Shown one piece after another: positions 23,301-35,462 of a stretch of 64,000 bases of DNA. The stretch covers positions 8,060,001 to 8,124,000 of the forward strand of contig OX344757.2 of NCBI GenBank assembly GCA_947034885.2, read 5' to 3'. The DNA comes from Thuidium tamariscinum (lineage: Eukaryota; Streptophyta; Bryopsida; Hypnales; Thuidiaceae). The notes under the pieces were generated by a model that was given only the letters and a program-made list of their open reading frames with translations, ran no database searches and was not told where the DNA came from. Both the position numbers and the translations under genes were made by a program. The first letter of the stretch is position 1. Every line of letters starts with the position of its first letter.

Positions 23301-24274
23301 CCAAATTATCGAAATTGTCGTATCCCCTTGCCCCAGCTAGAAGAGGGTGCGAAAGAAGGTAATGACGATCAAGCAATCCGAAAAGCACCTGATGCTTGTG
23401 TAGAGGAAACCGCTGCTCTTCTGCCCAATTAGCCAAGATTGCAACAGTGTGCGCAAATTGTTGTGGAGGAGGTAGGGGAGGCGGCCAAACGTACCCATCG
23501 CGACCTGCAATTGTTCGTTTTTTGGTCCAAGCCATGCCCCCGTACGCAAGAACAGACACATTCGATGGACCCTAAGGTTGGAATTCCCTGTAATGACCAC
23601 ACCTACACGCAATGGAAGTTTGCAATCTGAGTTCAACCAATGAATCCTTGTTCGGGCGATCGCTCCGTGCAACAAAGCAACGCAAGAAAAATATGGTCTC
23701 CCCACTCCCTCACTCCACCACCCCACCTATTCCGACCAAGACAGATGCAATCAATTGCGATATGGCTACTTGATCATGGTCCGTATGCAAATTGAATCCC
23801 CATCGGTAAGCGCCTTGGATGCGCCGCAACACACTGCTCAGCTTGATGCTCACGCAAGAGGAGTCCCTCGGATTCGTCACCCCTTGTTCCTACTGGTACC
23901 TGAGAAGAAGGTGCCACGTTGGTGCTGTCCCAACGGACAAAGGCCGTTCCCAACCCTTTGTTCTCGGTTCCCAAGGTTCCGTCCTTCCCCAAGTAATTGC
24001 CTTGTTGGCATGTACAGGGTACCGTCTTTTTCACATTGAATGCCATCTTTCCGCAATCAATGTCATATTTACACCCGAGGTACTGTTAGTTTTTTTAGCA
24101 GATTTCTCACATGGCTAATCAGATTGGCGTGATATTTGGCCCGTTGCCTTCAGTTTGGAATTACCCACATCCATCTCGTTTGTTCTACCTCTAAATTCTT
24201 TGGCAATCTCACCCCAAGGCTAAAAATACACCAATTTCAACCCAAAACTGGTCGACCAGCCCTTAATGGATTAA

Positions 24275-25423
24275 CATGTATCCAAATCTAAGAAATATGA
24301 ATCTAATTCATTTGAAATATTACTTGCTTAAGTCATAGTTCATAATAAATCTTCACCAAAATATGAGTATTTGTTGTCACATAATGCTCATAATCATATC
24401 AAAAATGTGATTTTGTGCTTCCAAAAACATGAATCAATTTGATTTTAAGAATTACAAGTCACATTCTATGTGAATAGCCATGGCAACTAAAAATATGAGT
24501 GATGGTAGTCATATTCAACATTAAGAAAGAGTATGACTACTTAGAGTCATATACCATGTTAACTTATAGTCACACTCCACATGTACAACCACACTAATTG
24601 ATAATGTAATTCACTGCAACCATATTTCACATTTGTAGAAAATGTAACTATGCAAAGTCATATGCCATGTCATTTTTTAAACTTTGACTAGGTATGTCAA
24701 AAGAAGGTCAAACATCCAAGGCTAATCATTGCTTATGCCAATATGGCTCTTGGAATTTATATATGGCCTACTATATGTCAAAACCACTACATTCACAAAT
24801 AACTTTTAGTTGATGTCTAAAGTGACTATTTGGTCATGACTAGAATTAGTGACCTTTGCATTCCCATTTACATTGATTCTTATATGTGTCATATTTTGGG
24901 ATTTTGGAACTTATTGTAGTCATGTAATTACAACAACGAAATGGCCATTTTTGTTGTAGTGTTGGAAGATGACATGTTAGTCTCCTCTAACATCATCCAT
25001 TACTATTTATTTGATTTTCAATTCCACAAACTAAATCTCAATCAAAGGTTATTTTTCTATTTGTATGTATGTAAATATAACTAGTAAATTTTAGAAAATA
25101 CTTAACCTTACATTGTAGGAGGTTAGGTGTAAAACAAATTTGGTATTTAGAGGTAGGCTCAAAGCTAAATACAATGAAAAGATAAAGAAGTCATCTTGGC
25201 CATTGCCATATCATCAAAGTAAGACACTGAAATCATCAAACTATTTTTTTCCCAAAAAAGAGAAGAAAAACATTCTCTCATCTCTAATTAGAGGTATCCT
25301 AAAACTCATGAAAGTCATCTTCTATTGGTTTGCCCAATCTTTGACACTAGAGTTTCTTTACCCCTAAGTGCCCAATCGCCTTACATTTGGCTTCACTAAT
25401 TTGAAAGGTTGCCTTGTGTTGTA
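24275..25423. other. Gene-free AT-rich stretch
   Basis: TCATATT and GTCACACT-type words recur from 24330 to 24660. A CACTA-like terminus (TTTTGTTGTAGTG) ends near 24960 but has no convincing partner. After it comes a stray unit of the 11.3-14.2 kb array. No gene is supported. Confidence 0.4.
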
Positions 25424-25513
25424 CTCCCGTTGTCCCATTAAAAGCTTCCTAATTAGGCTGATTTACAGTCTTCACAAGAAAATTTTGGGAAGCTTTTAGT
25501 GGAACACAGGAAA
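25424..25513. mobile_element. 90-bp Stowaway-like MITE (copy 2)
   Basis: Same family and length as 1740-1829, sharing AGCTTCCTAATTAG and GGGAAGCTTTTAGTGG, with TA flanks at 25422-25423 and 25514-25515. The right terminus is more diverged than the left. Confidence 0.7.
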
Positions 25514-25971
25514 TATCTTATAATCTTTTCAATAGAACGGTCAAATCATTTGTCCATTTCTTTAATGCTTTAAGGTTGTCTCCACTACCAATCGATACGG
25601 TTAGTTTTTGTGAATCTTATTTTTAATGATAGTTTGATTGGAATGAGTGCGGGAAGGTGCGGATTTTGGTGAACATAAGTTGGGCACTCATGGGTTAAAG
25701 TGTCCCTAAAAGTATCTTGAAATCATCTCCATGTTCAATTGTGGTTGGTGGGCACTAATTTTTTTAGGTTTTGGTGTGAGAATAAAGGCAACTTTATTAG
25801 AGTGCAGGTTAAGGTCCCTATAGAGTTCTACTTTGAAGATTCATAGAAATTAGATACCTTATCCAATTTTTTTACAATTTACAATTCATGATTTTCAATT
25901 ACTAATACTACAAAAAGCTTTTGGCTCTTCACGATTCATGGTCATGCTTGCATTCAAAATTTTCTCCCTTA

Positions 25972-26243
25972 AGGTAGGTACACCCAAAATGGCACCTAAC
26001 CTTAAAGCGCCCTGTACAACGTGCATACATTTTCAAAATCAGTCATGTACCCGGACTGTAGATGACGCTTTCAGAAACACACTTTGACTGTTAATAACTT
26101 TTGCATATGGTATCCAAATCCACTGTTCTTTAGTGCGTTGGAACATGCTTTCACTCACCAACAAGACTGTAAAAAAATTCTGAACAATATAATAACAGGA
26201 ACTAGGCACAGTATGAAAAACTGGCGCTTTTGGGTACCTACCT
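25972..26243. mobile_element. 272-bp TA-flanked MITE of the AGGTAGGTAC family (copy A)
   Basis: Starts AGGTAGGTACACCC and ends in GGGTACCTACCT, with TA on both sides (25970-25971 and 26244-26245). Internal blocks such as GTTGGAACATGCTTTCACT are shared with the copies at 57057, 58624 and 62925. It lies about 530 bp upstream of the PILS start codon. Confidence 0.8.
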
Positions 26244-26777
26244 TATGGGCAGAGGTGACAATTTTGGGTGACCTCGCCGAGGAAGGATAAGTTAGAGCCA
26301 CGGCCAGATCCAAGGGCTGCATGCCTGGATCGTCACCACCGATCTGCCAACACTGCGAGTCCGCTGCTGAAATGCTCTCACTGGGCAGTGGGCACGCCAC
26401 CAAGGACGGACATTGAAACATTCGTCGACACGTTCGAACCCAAGTCCAAAGGTTCAACCACTTCGAAAAGGCTCCTGTCGCGACTTGTCGCAATCTGTCG
26501 TGATCTGCCGTGCTGGAGACTCCAACCGAGGTCGTGCAATTGTTGTCCTTCCTTTTCACAATCGAATTGTTGCTGCAACTCGCACTCGCATTTGCGATTG
26601 TATCTTTCTCATGCTTTCTTGTTTGAATTTCGATGGGAATGTTCAGTTCTCCAGATGTCCAAGCACTGGCTGAATTGCGTGAGCTTCGTTTTTGATTGAA
26701 TCCGTCAATCTCGCAATCAATACTTCATGGTCAGTGAAGAATAGTAGTCTTTGTGGGTGGCGGAATCAAATCGAGAC

Positions 26778-29700
26778 ATGGATTCCGGTATCGCGACGAC
26801 GGTCGTCGCGAGGGAGGATTTGTTTACCCTCTTGAAGTATGCGGTGCTGCCGATTGCGAAGGTGTTGGTGATGTGCGCGCTGGGGTTGCTGTTAGCTAGC
26901 CGAACTGTCAACATTCTTCCAGGGCCCTCGCGCAGACAACTCAGCAAGGTTAAGAGGCTCTCCTGTTCTGTACAATTTTGAATAGTACTGAAACCCTAAT
27001 TCTGTGAAGTCAAAATTGTCTCTCCTTAGGGTTTCATTCTGCTTTAGTTTTCGATCTGGTAATCTGGTATCGAATCTTCTTGAGGGCTGGAGAATTAGGT
27101 TTATGAGTTTGTAGTGAATGTTTTTTGTTAGTTTATTTTAAACTATATTCTAGTTTTTTCATTTACTAGGATGAGCTTTTTGCATATGATCAGAATTCCT
27201 CACCCTGTGGAAGCTTGAATCCTACAACCCTACAAGGACCGACTGGTCATCGTGGAAATCATCCTTTTTAGTTCGGTGTCAGTACGGTATGAATCATTTA
27301 CTTAAAGAAAACCAAGAGCACCCACCCATTGGAGGTCTAGCTACTTTACAAGACCTCCCCTTTTCACACAAATTCCAAGGATGAACATATGCACTTTTGT
27401 CCAACGTTTAAGGCTTCTCTGGTCCGCCGCGTCCTTGCAGGGTACAAATTCGAAACAATTTCGTGAAAATCTAGATTGTTGACGGGCGGTCGATCCTTGC
27501 CTTCGAAAGGGGAAAAATGGTCAAAAATCACGTCAATGGTCCTTTAAATTTGAATTTCAGGATTATTCTGAACGTTGTTTAAGAGAATGTCAGGTGTTTT
27601 CGTTGCTTCCAAACATGTTGCTATTGTCAGCTCAATGGCTGACTTTTATGTTTGAGCTGTATTACATGTAGGCAGTGATTTGGTCTAGCGTGTCTTAAAT
27701 CTGAGTGTTCTGAATGAGACGGTGCGTGGTTGTGTTGCAGCTGGTATTTTCTCTTTTTCTTCCCTGCTTGATTTTTACTCAATTAGGGAAAGCCGTGACT
27801 GTGGAGAAGATTTTGGAATGGTGAGTTGCGATTGATTGCTACCGATCTAGTTCGCTTCAGCGAGATGCTTATGTTCAACAGCCGCAGATTTGGATTCAAC
27901 ACTGATCGAAGCATAAGTTAATAGACAGCGTTCAATTTCTGTGAGCATATTTGCAGGAATGTTTATGCATTGCTGCTTTGTTTGTAAGCGTTCTTTTCAC
28001 GAATCTGTGACACTTTTTCAGCTTCAGATTTGGGAAGATCTCATAAGTTTGCATTTGTGGTGGTCTAGGTGGTTCATCCCAGTGAACGTTGTAGTAGCGG
28101 CTATTTTCGGCTGCCTTGTGGGCTATACCGTGGCTTTTCTGATCAAGCCACCCCCCGAATTTTTCAACTTCACAGTGGTCTTTATAGGGATCGGTACGCC
28201 GCTTGCCCATCTTTGAATTCATGCGCGGCGACTACTTTCTTGTTCAATTAAGAAAATGCAATTCCCCTTGTGTATGACGAAATAGCATTTGTTTCTGTTT
28301 GAAGGAACTCTTGATGTACTGCAGGCTACCTCTGGTATCAATCCATATTCATGTCCTTCATTTTCATAAGGGTTAAAGCAGACTGAATGCGTGTGGCGAG
28401 GATTGGTTAGAGATTTACAACAGTCGAACTTTAATTACGTAACTGAAGGATGTCTCCATGCATTTCTGGAACAGGAAACATCGGCAATATTCCGCTAGTA
28501 ATAGTAGGTGCTATTTGTCGAGAAAAAGGGAATCCATTTGAAGATCCGGAAACGTGCAACACGAATGGCGTGGCTTATATCTCCTTTGGCCAGTGGGTAT
28601 GATTCATATCGCCTGATTTCTTAACCCCAAAGTGCCCAATCTGAAAGTCCAGTTTGGAAGTTAATAGTCCATTATAGTAGCTTTTAAATGACATGAGTGA
28701 TTCATTTCAACTCCTACAGATGTGGAAGTGGTCATTTTGGGGGCACGTAGGGATTGTGTTTTCCTTGGGCTACCGTTTTGAGAATGGTGTTGAGAGAATT
28801 TAACTGAAACAATGGAACTTGTTATGGTTTGAAGGTGGGGGCAGTCATCGTGTACACATACGTGTACAGCATGTTGGCGCCGCCCTTGAGGCCCAAGGAG
28901 CTTGCCCCTTCCACCTCAACCGACCTTGTGGGGGTTCCAACAGCTGAGACGGCTCATGGAATTGATGTGACCGATTCTGAAACGGAGGAGACTTCTGTTT
29001 CCATCCCCTTAGTTTCCCCTGAAGCTCTCCCTGCACCACCACCACAGGTGCGCTACTAATACGATCAGCGTTGAAATTCATTCACTGGGTTCGTTCAGCT
29101 TGATATGTTGGATATTTTTTGTGATTGCAGAAGTCATATTGAATTAAAACCAAATATGTCGCACCTTCTTCACTGAACTTAGTATTTATGTCTGCTCTGG
29201 CATACCTGTTTTTCCTGTTTAAGCACTAGAGAAGAATTTCAAATCGATCCTCATGTTTTTGTGACCTCTTTTGAGTAGGTCATATGTGGGATTTTTTTTT
29301 TCAATTTTATTTATTTATGAACCAGCATATGCAATTTTCTGGGGATAAACCTATGCTTTTTACAATACTATCAATGAAGTTAGTCAGTTGCTAACCATAA
29401 TCCCTTGGTTCTTTAGGGGTTAAGGTCACTGAATCAAGCTAGAAGGTAGCATTGCAAAATGTAAGAAAGCTTCAGAGTATTGTTGGTTGCGAGCAGGGTT
29501 TGGCTTTGGTGAGGGTCTGGTTATCAGACGGAAGAATCCGGGACATCTTGCAACCTCCAGTTGTGGCTTCTGTAAGTATCATAGAGTGCCAGTCGATTCT
29601 CACTTTGAGTGTTCAATTTGTTTTGGCGTTAAGTCAATGGAGTATCTATTGAGACGTCGCTTGACCCGAGGATCTAGTCTAGCGATGGCGGGAGGGTTCA

Positions 29701-30824
29701 GGTTAGATTCCAGTTGGATTTTAGTCTTTGAAGCTTGGCAGATTTTACATACATCGACCGTTTCATATCATAGGCTAATTTCAATGGCTTAAGTTGTTAT
29801 AATTTGTATACCGTATTTCATTCAAGCGACCCAGTTAAATATGTAGAGATGATTGAAGTACCTGGTTGATAGTCGGCTCCTGTGCTGACGCCAATCACGG
29901 TCTTCGTTTCTCTTCTTGTGCAGTTTCTTGCACTTTTATTTGGGTGCGTTCCATTATTGAGGAGTGCCATCTTTACGGAGCACTCATTCCTCTATTTTTT
30001 GTTTGACAGTCTCAATATTCTTGGGTGGGTACCGATCATCACGTGCCTTTTATATTTTTTCTCCAGTTTGTTTGAATTTCCGATTTGGATATGCTGTTCC
30101 TCTTTTTTGTATACGGGAAAGAGGCTTCTGATTTAGTTTTTGTGATATTTTGCAGAGGTGCGACGGTACCATGTATCATGCTTGTACTGGGTGGCAATTT
30201 AGTTGGAGGTACATCCACCTTAGCCTTTGTGTTGCGTTTCTTCAGTTAATATTTGTTTGCATGCTTTCAAAGCAGTCCTCTTTTGAGTTGTGTTTGGGGA
30301 CTTCATGTTGTGGTAACACAAAAAATATCACCGCATGCAACTCTTTGTGCTAGCCAGCTTTTGAACGTTTGGAAGCGTATCATGTTGCAGGGGCGGGAGC
30401 TTCAAAGCTTGGACTGCGCACGACTGTAGCCATCGTCGTCACTCGACTCCTCGTAATACCGCCCATTGGGATTGCCACCGTCCTAACGGCTGAGAAAATG
30501 GGGTTTCTTCCTGAGGGAAACAAAATCTTCAAATTTGTGTTGCTTCTCCAGCATACGATGCCGAGCTCAATCCTTGCTGGTATTTCCTTCTCTTCCTCGT
30601 GTGTATTTCCTTCGTTGTGATTGTGGAGGAGAGCATTCGCAAATTGTACTGTCATTACAGATGTCTTGCATCAGAAGCTGACTCTGATTATTTTTGCAGG
30701 AGCCGTGACTAATTTACGGGGCCATGCTGAGAAAGAAGCATCAGCAATTCTATTCTATGAGCACATACTTGCAGTTCTCTCAATGGCAGGCTGGCTTGTC
30801 CTATACATTAACGTTCTCTTTTGA
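26778..30824 (+). CDS. PILS: PIN-LIKES (PILS) auxin carrier family protein
   Basis: Ten exons: 26778-26948, 27741-27820, 28069-28193, 28475-28596, 28835-29047, 29443-29571, 29924-30024, 30156-30208, 30391-30579, 30700-30824; they sum to 1308 nt (435 aa), in frame. PILS proteins are ER-membrane carriers that hold auxin inside cells. The N-terminal half has hydrophobic segments (LLKYAVLPIAKVLVMCALG, IPVNVVVAAIFGCLVGYT) and family motifs IKPPPEF, GNIGNIPLVI and ICREKGNPF. A hydrophilic loop (about 170-240) is followed by the C-terminal bundle with RIRDILQPPVVAS, LYFLFDSLNILGG, IMLVLGGNLVGG and LLQHTMPSSILAG. Length is normal for the family. The acceptor of exon 6 is the least certain. Clade within PILS cannot be told. 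Confidence 0.93.
27228..27442 (+). mobile_element. 215-bp MITE of the CCCTTNAAGGA family in PILS intron 1
   Basis: Begins CCCTACAAGGACCGACTGG and ends GTCCTTGCAGGG. Internal blocks CATCGTGGAAATCATC and CCCCTTTTCACACAAATTC match the copies at 33897, 49022 and 58335. TACAA flanks both sides, in place of the TTAA seen at the best preserved copies. It lies wholly within the 792-bp first intron, same orientation as the gene. Confidence 0.7.
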
Positions 30825-32941
30825 GGTATCTGAAGACTCTGCTTCTCAACTGAAACTTGAGCGAGACAAGGTATGATTCATAGCAGGTTTTGCTGATTGG
30901 GTTATATATAATTCCTACAAACAATGATATCAATGGCATTCTAATTTCAAAGTATTCTGGGGATGCTATCAGAAGCCAAATCACGAAGATACAAAGTTTG
31001 AGGTTGCTGGGCATTAGCTATGCAGAGATAATGCATCAAATGTGCACCAGTTTAGCCATCACCATCTGTGGTCCAGGAGTTTCGCATACTTGATTTATTC
31101 ACCCAACCCTGAGGCCCAAGTCAACTAGTTGGGTGAATCATAAGTTTATTTGGGTCACGTATGTGATTAATTTTTGCACAGAAGATTATATACATTTGTC
31201 GAAAAGGTTATCGTGCATTATTTCACCCAGCTGAATTAGGTGGTAAATATTATGTAAGAGTCTCGGCATTTACTTGCTGACAGGTCTCTTCACAAGAGAC
31301 CGTTATTCAGGGTGTTTTTTTTAGGCAATTAAATGCCCAATTTCCTCAAAATGAAAAGGGGCAACTTCAAGCCTATAGTAAAAAATGAAGATAAATCTGA
31401 GAAAAATGCCAAATAGAAATAATAGCCCTCTTTATTGTTGCCAATATGCTTCTAAAACCTCATTCCATTTATCATGCAAAGCCAAAATTGCATACCAAAA
31501 ATTTAATATTCAAAATTGTATACTCAAAATTTGGCCTCCTTCAATTAAAGCCCCTAAGTTAAGGAGCTAGTCAACTTAAACCTTCTTGAAAGGAAGGCCA
31601 CATCACCATTTGTTTGAAAACCAAAAAAAAACTTGCATTAAGGGCAAAACACCTACTTCTATGCATGTTCCTTGGAATGGACCATAGATTCATCCAATTG
31701 CGTTAGTAGACTTTTCTTAATGTGTTTGCTACATGTGTAATTATAATTAGCTGACACAGTTGAAGGACACATAGGAGAATTTGGTTGGTTGAATGCACAG
31801 GGTTCAATTTTGGGGGCACCTATTGGACGGTTTCACAAGTCTAGGGAGCCAACACTTTGAAAATTTGTAGAAATTACATAATGTATTGGAATTTTTTTAT
31901 TTTTTTTGAATATTCATGATTTTCACTCGCTAATACTAGAAAAATGTCATTTTTAGAAAATACTGCCTCCAACTATGTTGAATTCCTTATTTGCACGGTT
32001 TTGGGTGTTTCCACTATATTAAATTATGTTGCTGATTTTGCTCATTATTTATGAGTACATTATTTTACAGAATCAGATTGCGAAGACTATTTGAATTACA
32101 AAAGAGTAACACATTGGTAATATTTCTTATGGACTAGGTAACCAGTGGCAAGAGCCGGGAGGCTCAAGCAAGTTATTGGACATAACTGGTTGTTATGCAA
32201 GCAATCTACTGTACAGTACTGTAGAGCTCATGGTTGATTGGACAAACATTCTTGAATGGGAAGAACTGGGTACCTGTTCTAGAGTAGCACTGAGACACGG
32301 ATATATTTGTGTTACAGGAGCATGATTTGGGGAAAGAATTTTGCAGTGAGAGGAATTGAGGTGAATTCATCAATAAATATTTCAAAAAAATGATGTCTAA
32401 TTTTTTGGGAAATTATCCCCTTACCTTGCTTAATATTTAGAATTGCATTTTATGAACAAATAACCTCTTAGAAACCATTGGATAAAATATCTAAACCTAG
32501 TCAAATACCTATACTTTGTTTAATTTTAAATGGTTGCTTAATAGTATAAATTAACTTATAGTCTTGTTGAACATTGTTTTCCTACTTTAAATAAGTATTC
32601 ATCAATAATGTGATGGACTTGCTAGTAGCTATTGGTATGTGATATATTTATAAAATGTTGGGGAATTCAATTGCAAATTTTTGTCATTTGTTGTCAATTC
32701 CAATCTAGTGTGTCTTGTGCTGTTGCTATAGTCAAAATCAAAGTAAAAATAATTTTCTAATTTCTTAGTTCATTAAATTTTGAAATTCAATAACTTTCAT
32801 ACTATAGGTCAAAACACAACAAAATAGAGTGTGTGCACCCCTCACTTTGCCAAGGGCTTTTTGATGGTACCAAGAATGTAATCAAGGGATGCATAATCCA
32901 TGAGATCTCTATGTAATAAACAAACAAACAAACAACTTGTC
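30825..32941. other. PILS 3' flank and AT-rich intergenic DNA
   Basis: The first few hundred bases should be 3' UTR. A possible alternative last intron (GGTATCTG after 30820) was not needed. Beyond 31300 the DNA is AT-rich and without a recognisable gene or element. Confidence 0.4.
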
Positions 32942-32945
32942 TTAA

Positions 32946-33166
32946 CCCTATAACATTGTTGTGGAGACTAAGTGTCTAATGGATGACAAAGAATTCTTGT
33001 ATGTAAGACAAAATTACAATTGTTCATCATTGGAATTTGCATAGAAAGGGGAGGTAATGAATAATAGTTTGGTTTCCAATTAATACTATTGAATTTTTTA
33101 AAAGTAGATGATTAGCACAATTTCATAGAGCATGTTTTCTATAGAGACTAACCCATCCTTACAAGG
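32946..33166 (-). mobile_element. 221-bp TTAA-flanked MITE, CCCTTNAAGGA family, reverse orientation
   Basis: TTAA at 32942-32945 and 33167-33170. The left end CCCTATAACATTG, then ATGGATGACAAAGAATTC, is the counterpart of 58335-58400. The right end CATCCTTACAAGG corresponds to the conserved outer end of the family read inward. Confidence 0.65.
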
Positions 33167-33775
33167 TTAAAATATAGATGTAGTATTTTAGGCTTTAAGA
33201 TCTCATTTCAAGGTACTACATTGAATAGGGGTAATAAAGGGCCCAATAAATTAAGAGGACTTATTATACAAGATTGAAGATGTTTGAAACATGATATACA
33301 ATCCAAAAACACTTTTAATTTGTAACTATTCATTTACACAAACAGAGGTAGATACTTATATAGTGAGAAGTGTTGAATAGTTAGTATGGATTTGGTTAAA
33401 AAATCCATCTAGTGTAGCTCTCTATATTAGATCTTTTGGATGTATAATACAAAAATTATGGCCCAAAAAATATCCTCCTAGAAGCCTTGGATGGTAATGA
33501 AGACAAGTCATTCTTTTGGTCATTCTTGCAATCATCCTAAAATGATTTCATTGTAAATCTAAAATCACATCAAATAGAATGATTTTTGAATGCTTATAAA
33601 AGCACATGTTACATTTTAAAAATTCCTCTCATATTTTATTATTAAAATGTACAATATCTATTATGCACAAAAAGCATAGTTTTCAAATATGATTTTTAGA
33701 GTAATATTTTGATACAAGATTCATGGAGTCAAAGTCAAGTACAATTGATGATGTCAATTATAACATTGATAAATT

Positions 33776-33850
33776 CCCCACCCCACCCACATCCCACATC
33801 CCACACCCCACACCCCACACCCCACACCCTACACACACATTCACACATAC
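33776..33850. repeat. C-rich minisatellite CACCCCA/CATCCCA
   Basis: Tandem seven-base units of CACCCCA and CATCCCA type followed by a short CA run. It is a simple repeat likely to vary in length between individuals. Confidence 0.85.
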
Positions 33851-33896
33851 AAAGAGATGAAAACACTTATTCTTCAATATACAAAGAAATTGTTGA

Positions 33897-34164
33897 ATTC
33901 TTTAAAAATAGGTTGGTGACTGTGGAAATCATTTAGACTTTTAGTATTGTGTCAATAGTAAATTTATATAAATCCAAAAGTACTTATTGGAAGTCAAACT
34001 ACTATACAAAACCTCTCTTTTGTGTGCAAAATTTTAAGAATAAATAATTATACTTTTGTCCTACACAAAAATTCTTTATCATTCATCGACTAGAAAATGG
34101 TTGTGGCATTGTTTATGGGACACCCATCGCAAGAACACCTTTAGTCCTTTGCATCCTTAAAGGG
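33897..34164 (+). mobile_element. 268-bp MITE of the CCCTTNAAGGA family
   Basis: The right end is well kept: GCATCCTTAAAGGG followed by TTAA (34165-34168). The left end is decayed (ATTCTTTAAAAATAGG, flank TTGA). Internal sequence GGTGACTGTGGAAATCATTT and TATACTTTTGTCCTACACAA matches 49022-49250 closely. Confidence 0.7.
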
Positions 34165-34168
34165 TTAA

Positions 34169-35462
34169 GAAAACCCATTGGAGATAGTCTTAAGAAATCC
34201 AACTTGGGACGAAGACCATTCTCATTGGAAAGTGAAACTAATGGCTATGGATTCCACGTAAAACCGTCGTCGTCGTCGTCGTCTCCTGGACCTCCATCGT
34301 CAGCAGCGTCTTCGTAAGATTCTCGCCTCCCCGATTGCAACAGCAGCCATAGCACGTAGCGCTTCGGAGCCATGACTTAAGAAGGTTCTCTTTCTCTAAC
34401 ATTTTGCTGAAAACCTCTGGAATTTTCATACTCAGGATGGAGCGGAAGTTTAGGTTTTTGGAAATTCCCGGTTGAGCTTGGGGTGCATTCAATTTGTGGA
34501 AGGGATCGCGAATCATTTCAGGTCGGATTACACACGAGAAATTTACATTTCTGATATCTTAGCTCCTGAGTGCCTCCAGAGGTACGCGGGCCTTGCGAAG
34601 AAAAATTTAGGGTTTAAGACTGCAATGAGAATGCGAGGATTTAATTTTTTTGCTGCTGAATTGTGTTTGGACAATGTATTCTTTGAAGATCAATGTGATC
34701 GTACTGATGCTGCTTAGTAGTGTAGGTTATTTAGTTTTAAATTCGATGTGTTTGTAGGTCGTTTTGGGGGTTTTGAGTGTCGTCCAGCTTTAGAAATTAT
34801 TTTACTCTCCTCAGCTCATCGATGCTTGTCAGATTCTCAGTCTCCCGCATTTCTACTGTTCTGATGTCATTACTTGAGTGTCATGAGGGACATTAGATCG
34901 CATTGGTTATCCTCTCCTTGCGTTAGGGTTTAAGGACTAGGGTTTAACATCAACAAACTTTGTTGGATGTTGAATGGAATTGAAAGAAGATTTCAGTGGA
35001 CTTTACCATATATTTTTTGGGCACCGAATGAATTTCCGAAGACAGTAGATGTACCCAAAATCGATCCTATACTCATGTTCAGAATGCATTCTTGTAATTA
35101 TTAGTTTGCGTACTTTTTGGGTGCAATATTAGGGGTCCCTTTCGGCAAAGGGTTACAATTAGGTGTACTTACACTTTTGTGTCTCAATGTACAGATCCAA
35201 CTTGGAATTGGATCATGAAGTTGGAAAGCGCTGAAAATATGTGGCTTTGGGACGGAGTCCTCGTAATGCTGAGCCAAAGCCTGGAAAGGGCGAGTGGCAA
35301 AGATTTTCCGAGCTACCGTGATTCAGAGTCCAGTGCTTAGACTGAAGGTCTGAAGTATTGCTGAGAATTTTGCACCTTTGCTGTAGGTGAGGGGTTTGGG
35401 GTTGCAGACATGATCTGCCTGTGAGTTAATAAAAAATCGGCTATACAGTCTAGCCAACAATT
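34169..35462 (+). other. Probable promoter and 5' UTR region of the PPR gene
   Basis: Gene-like base composition begins here after AT-rich DNA. A GTC/CGT trinucleotide run (about 34263-34283) and an 81-codon frame without ATG (34472-34717) are the only marked features. No small gene can be recognised; a spliced 5' UTR is plausible but unproven. Confidence 0.35.

Larger units (their letters stand above)
18164..24270 (-). mobile_element. 6.1-kb piggyBac element with TTAA target duplication
   Basis: Flanked by TTAA at 18160-18163 and 24271-24274. The left end reads CCCATTAACGTCCGTAG and the right end read inward TCCATTAAGGGCTGGTC; a short inverted repeat (YCCATTAA) is shared. The ends match those of the 1.83-kb element at 4539-6371. 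The element contains the minus-strand piggyBac transposase and an upstream basic open frame. Its 18.2-20.4 kb end holds only short overlapping frames without recognisable domains. TTAA duplication plus transposase identity makes the assignment firm; the exact termini are inferred from the TTAA positions. Confidence 0.88.

Noticed and set aside
24785-24960. Possible CACTA MITE between CACTACATTC and TTGTTGTAGTG
   Set aside because: The ends match only in the first six bases and the flanks (AAC, TTG) give no 3-bp duplication.
25559-25695. Possible TTAA MITE from TTAATGCTTTAAGG to CTCATGGGTTAA
   Set aside because: The end motifs are reminiscent of the TTAA family, but the inner blocks do not match and the left TTAA is ambiguous.
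33487-33540. Third copy of the GGGTGATTG element
   Set aside because: Only one end-like motif (TCTTGCAATCATCC) is present; no partner end lies about 725 bp upstream.
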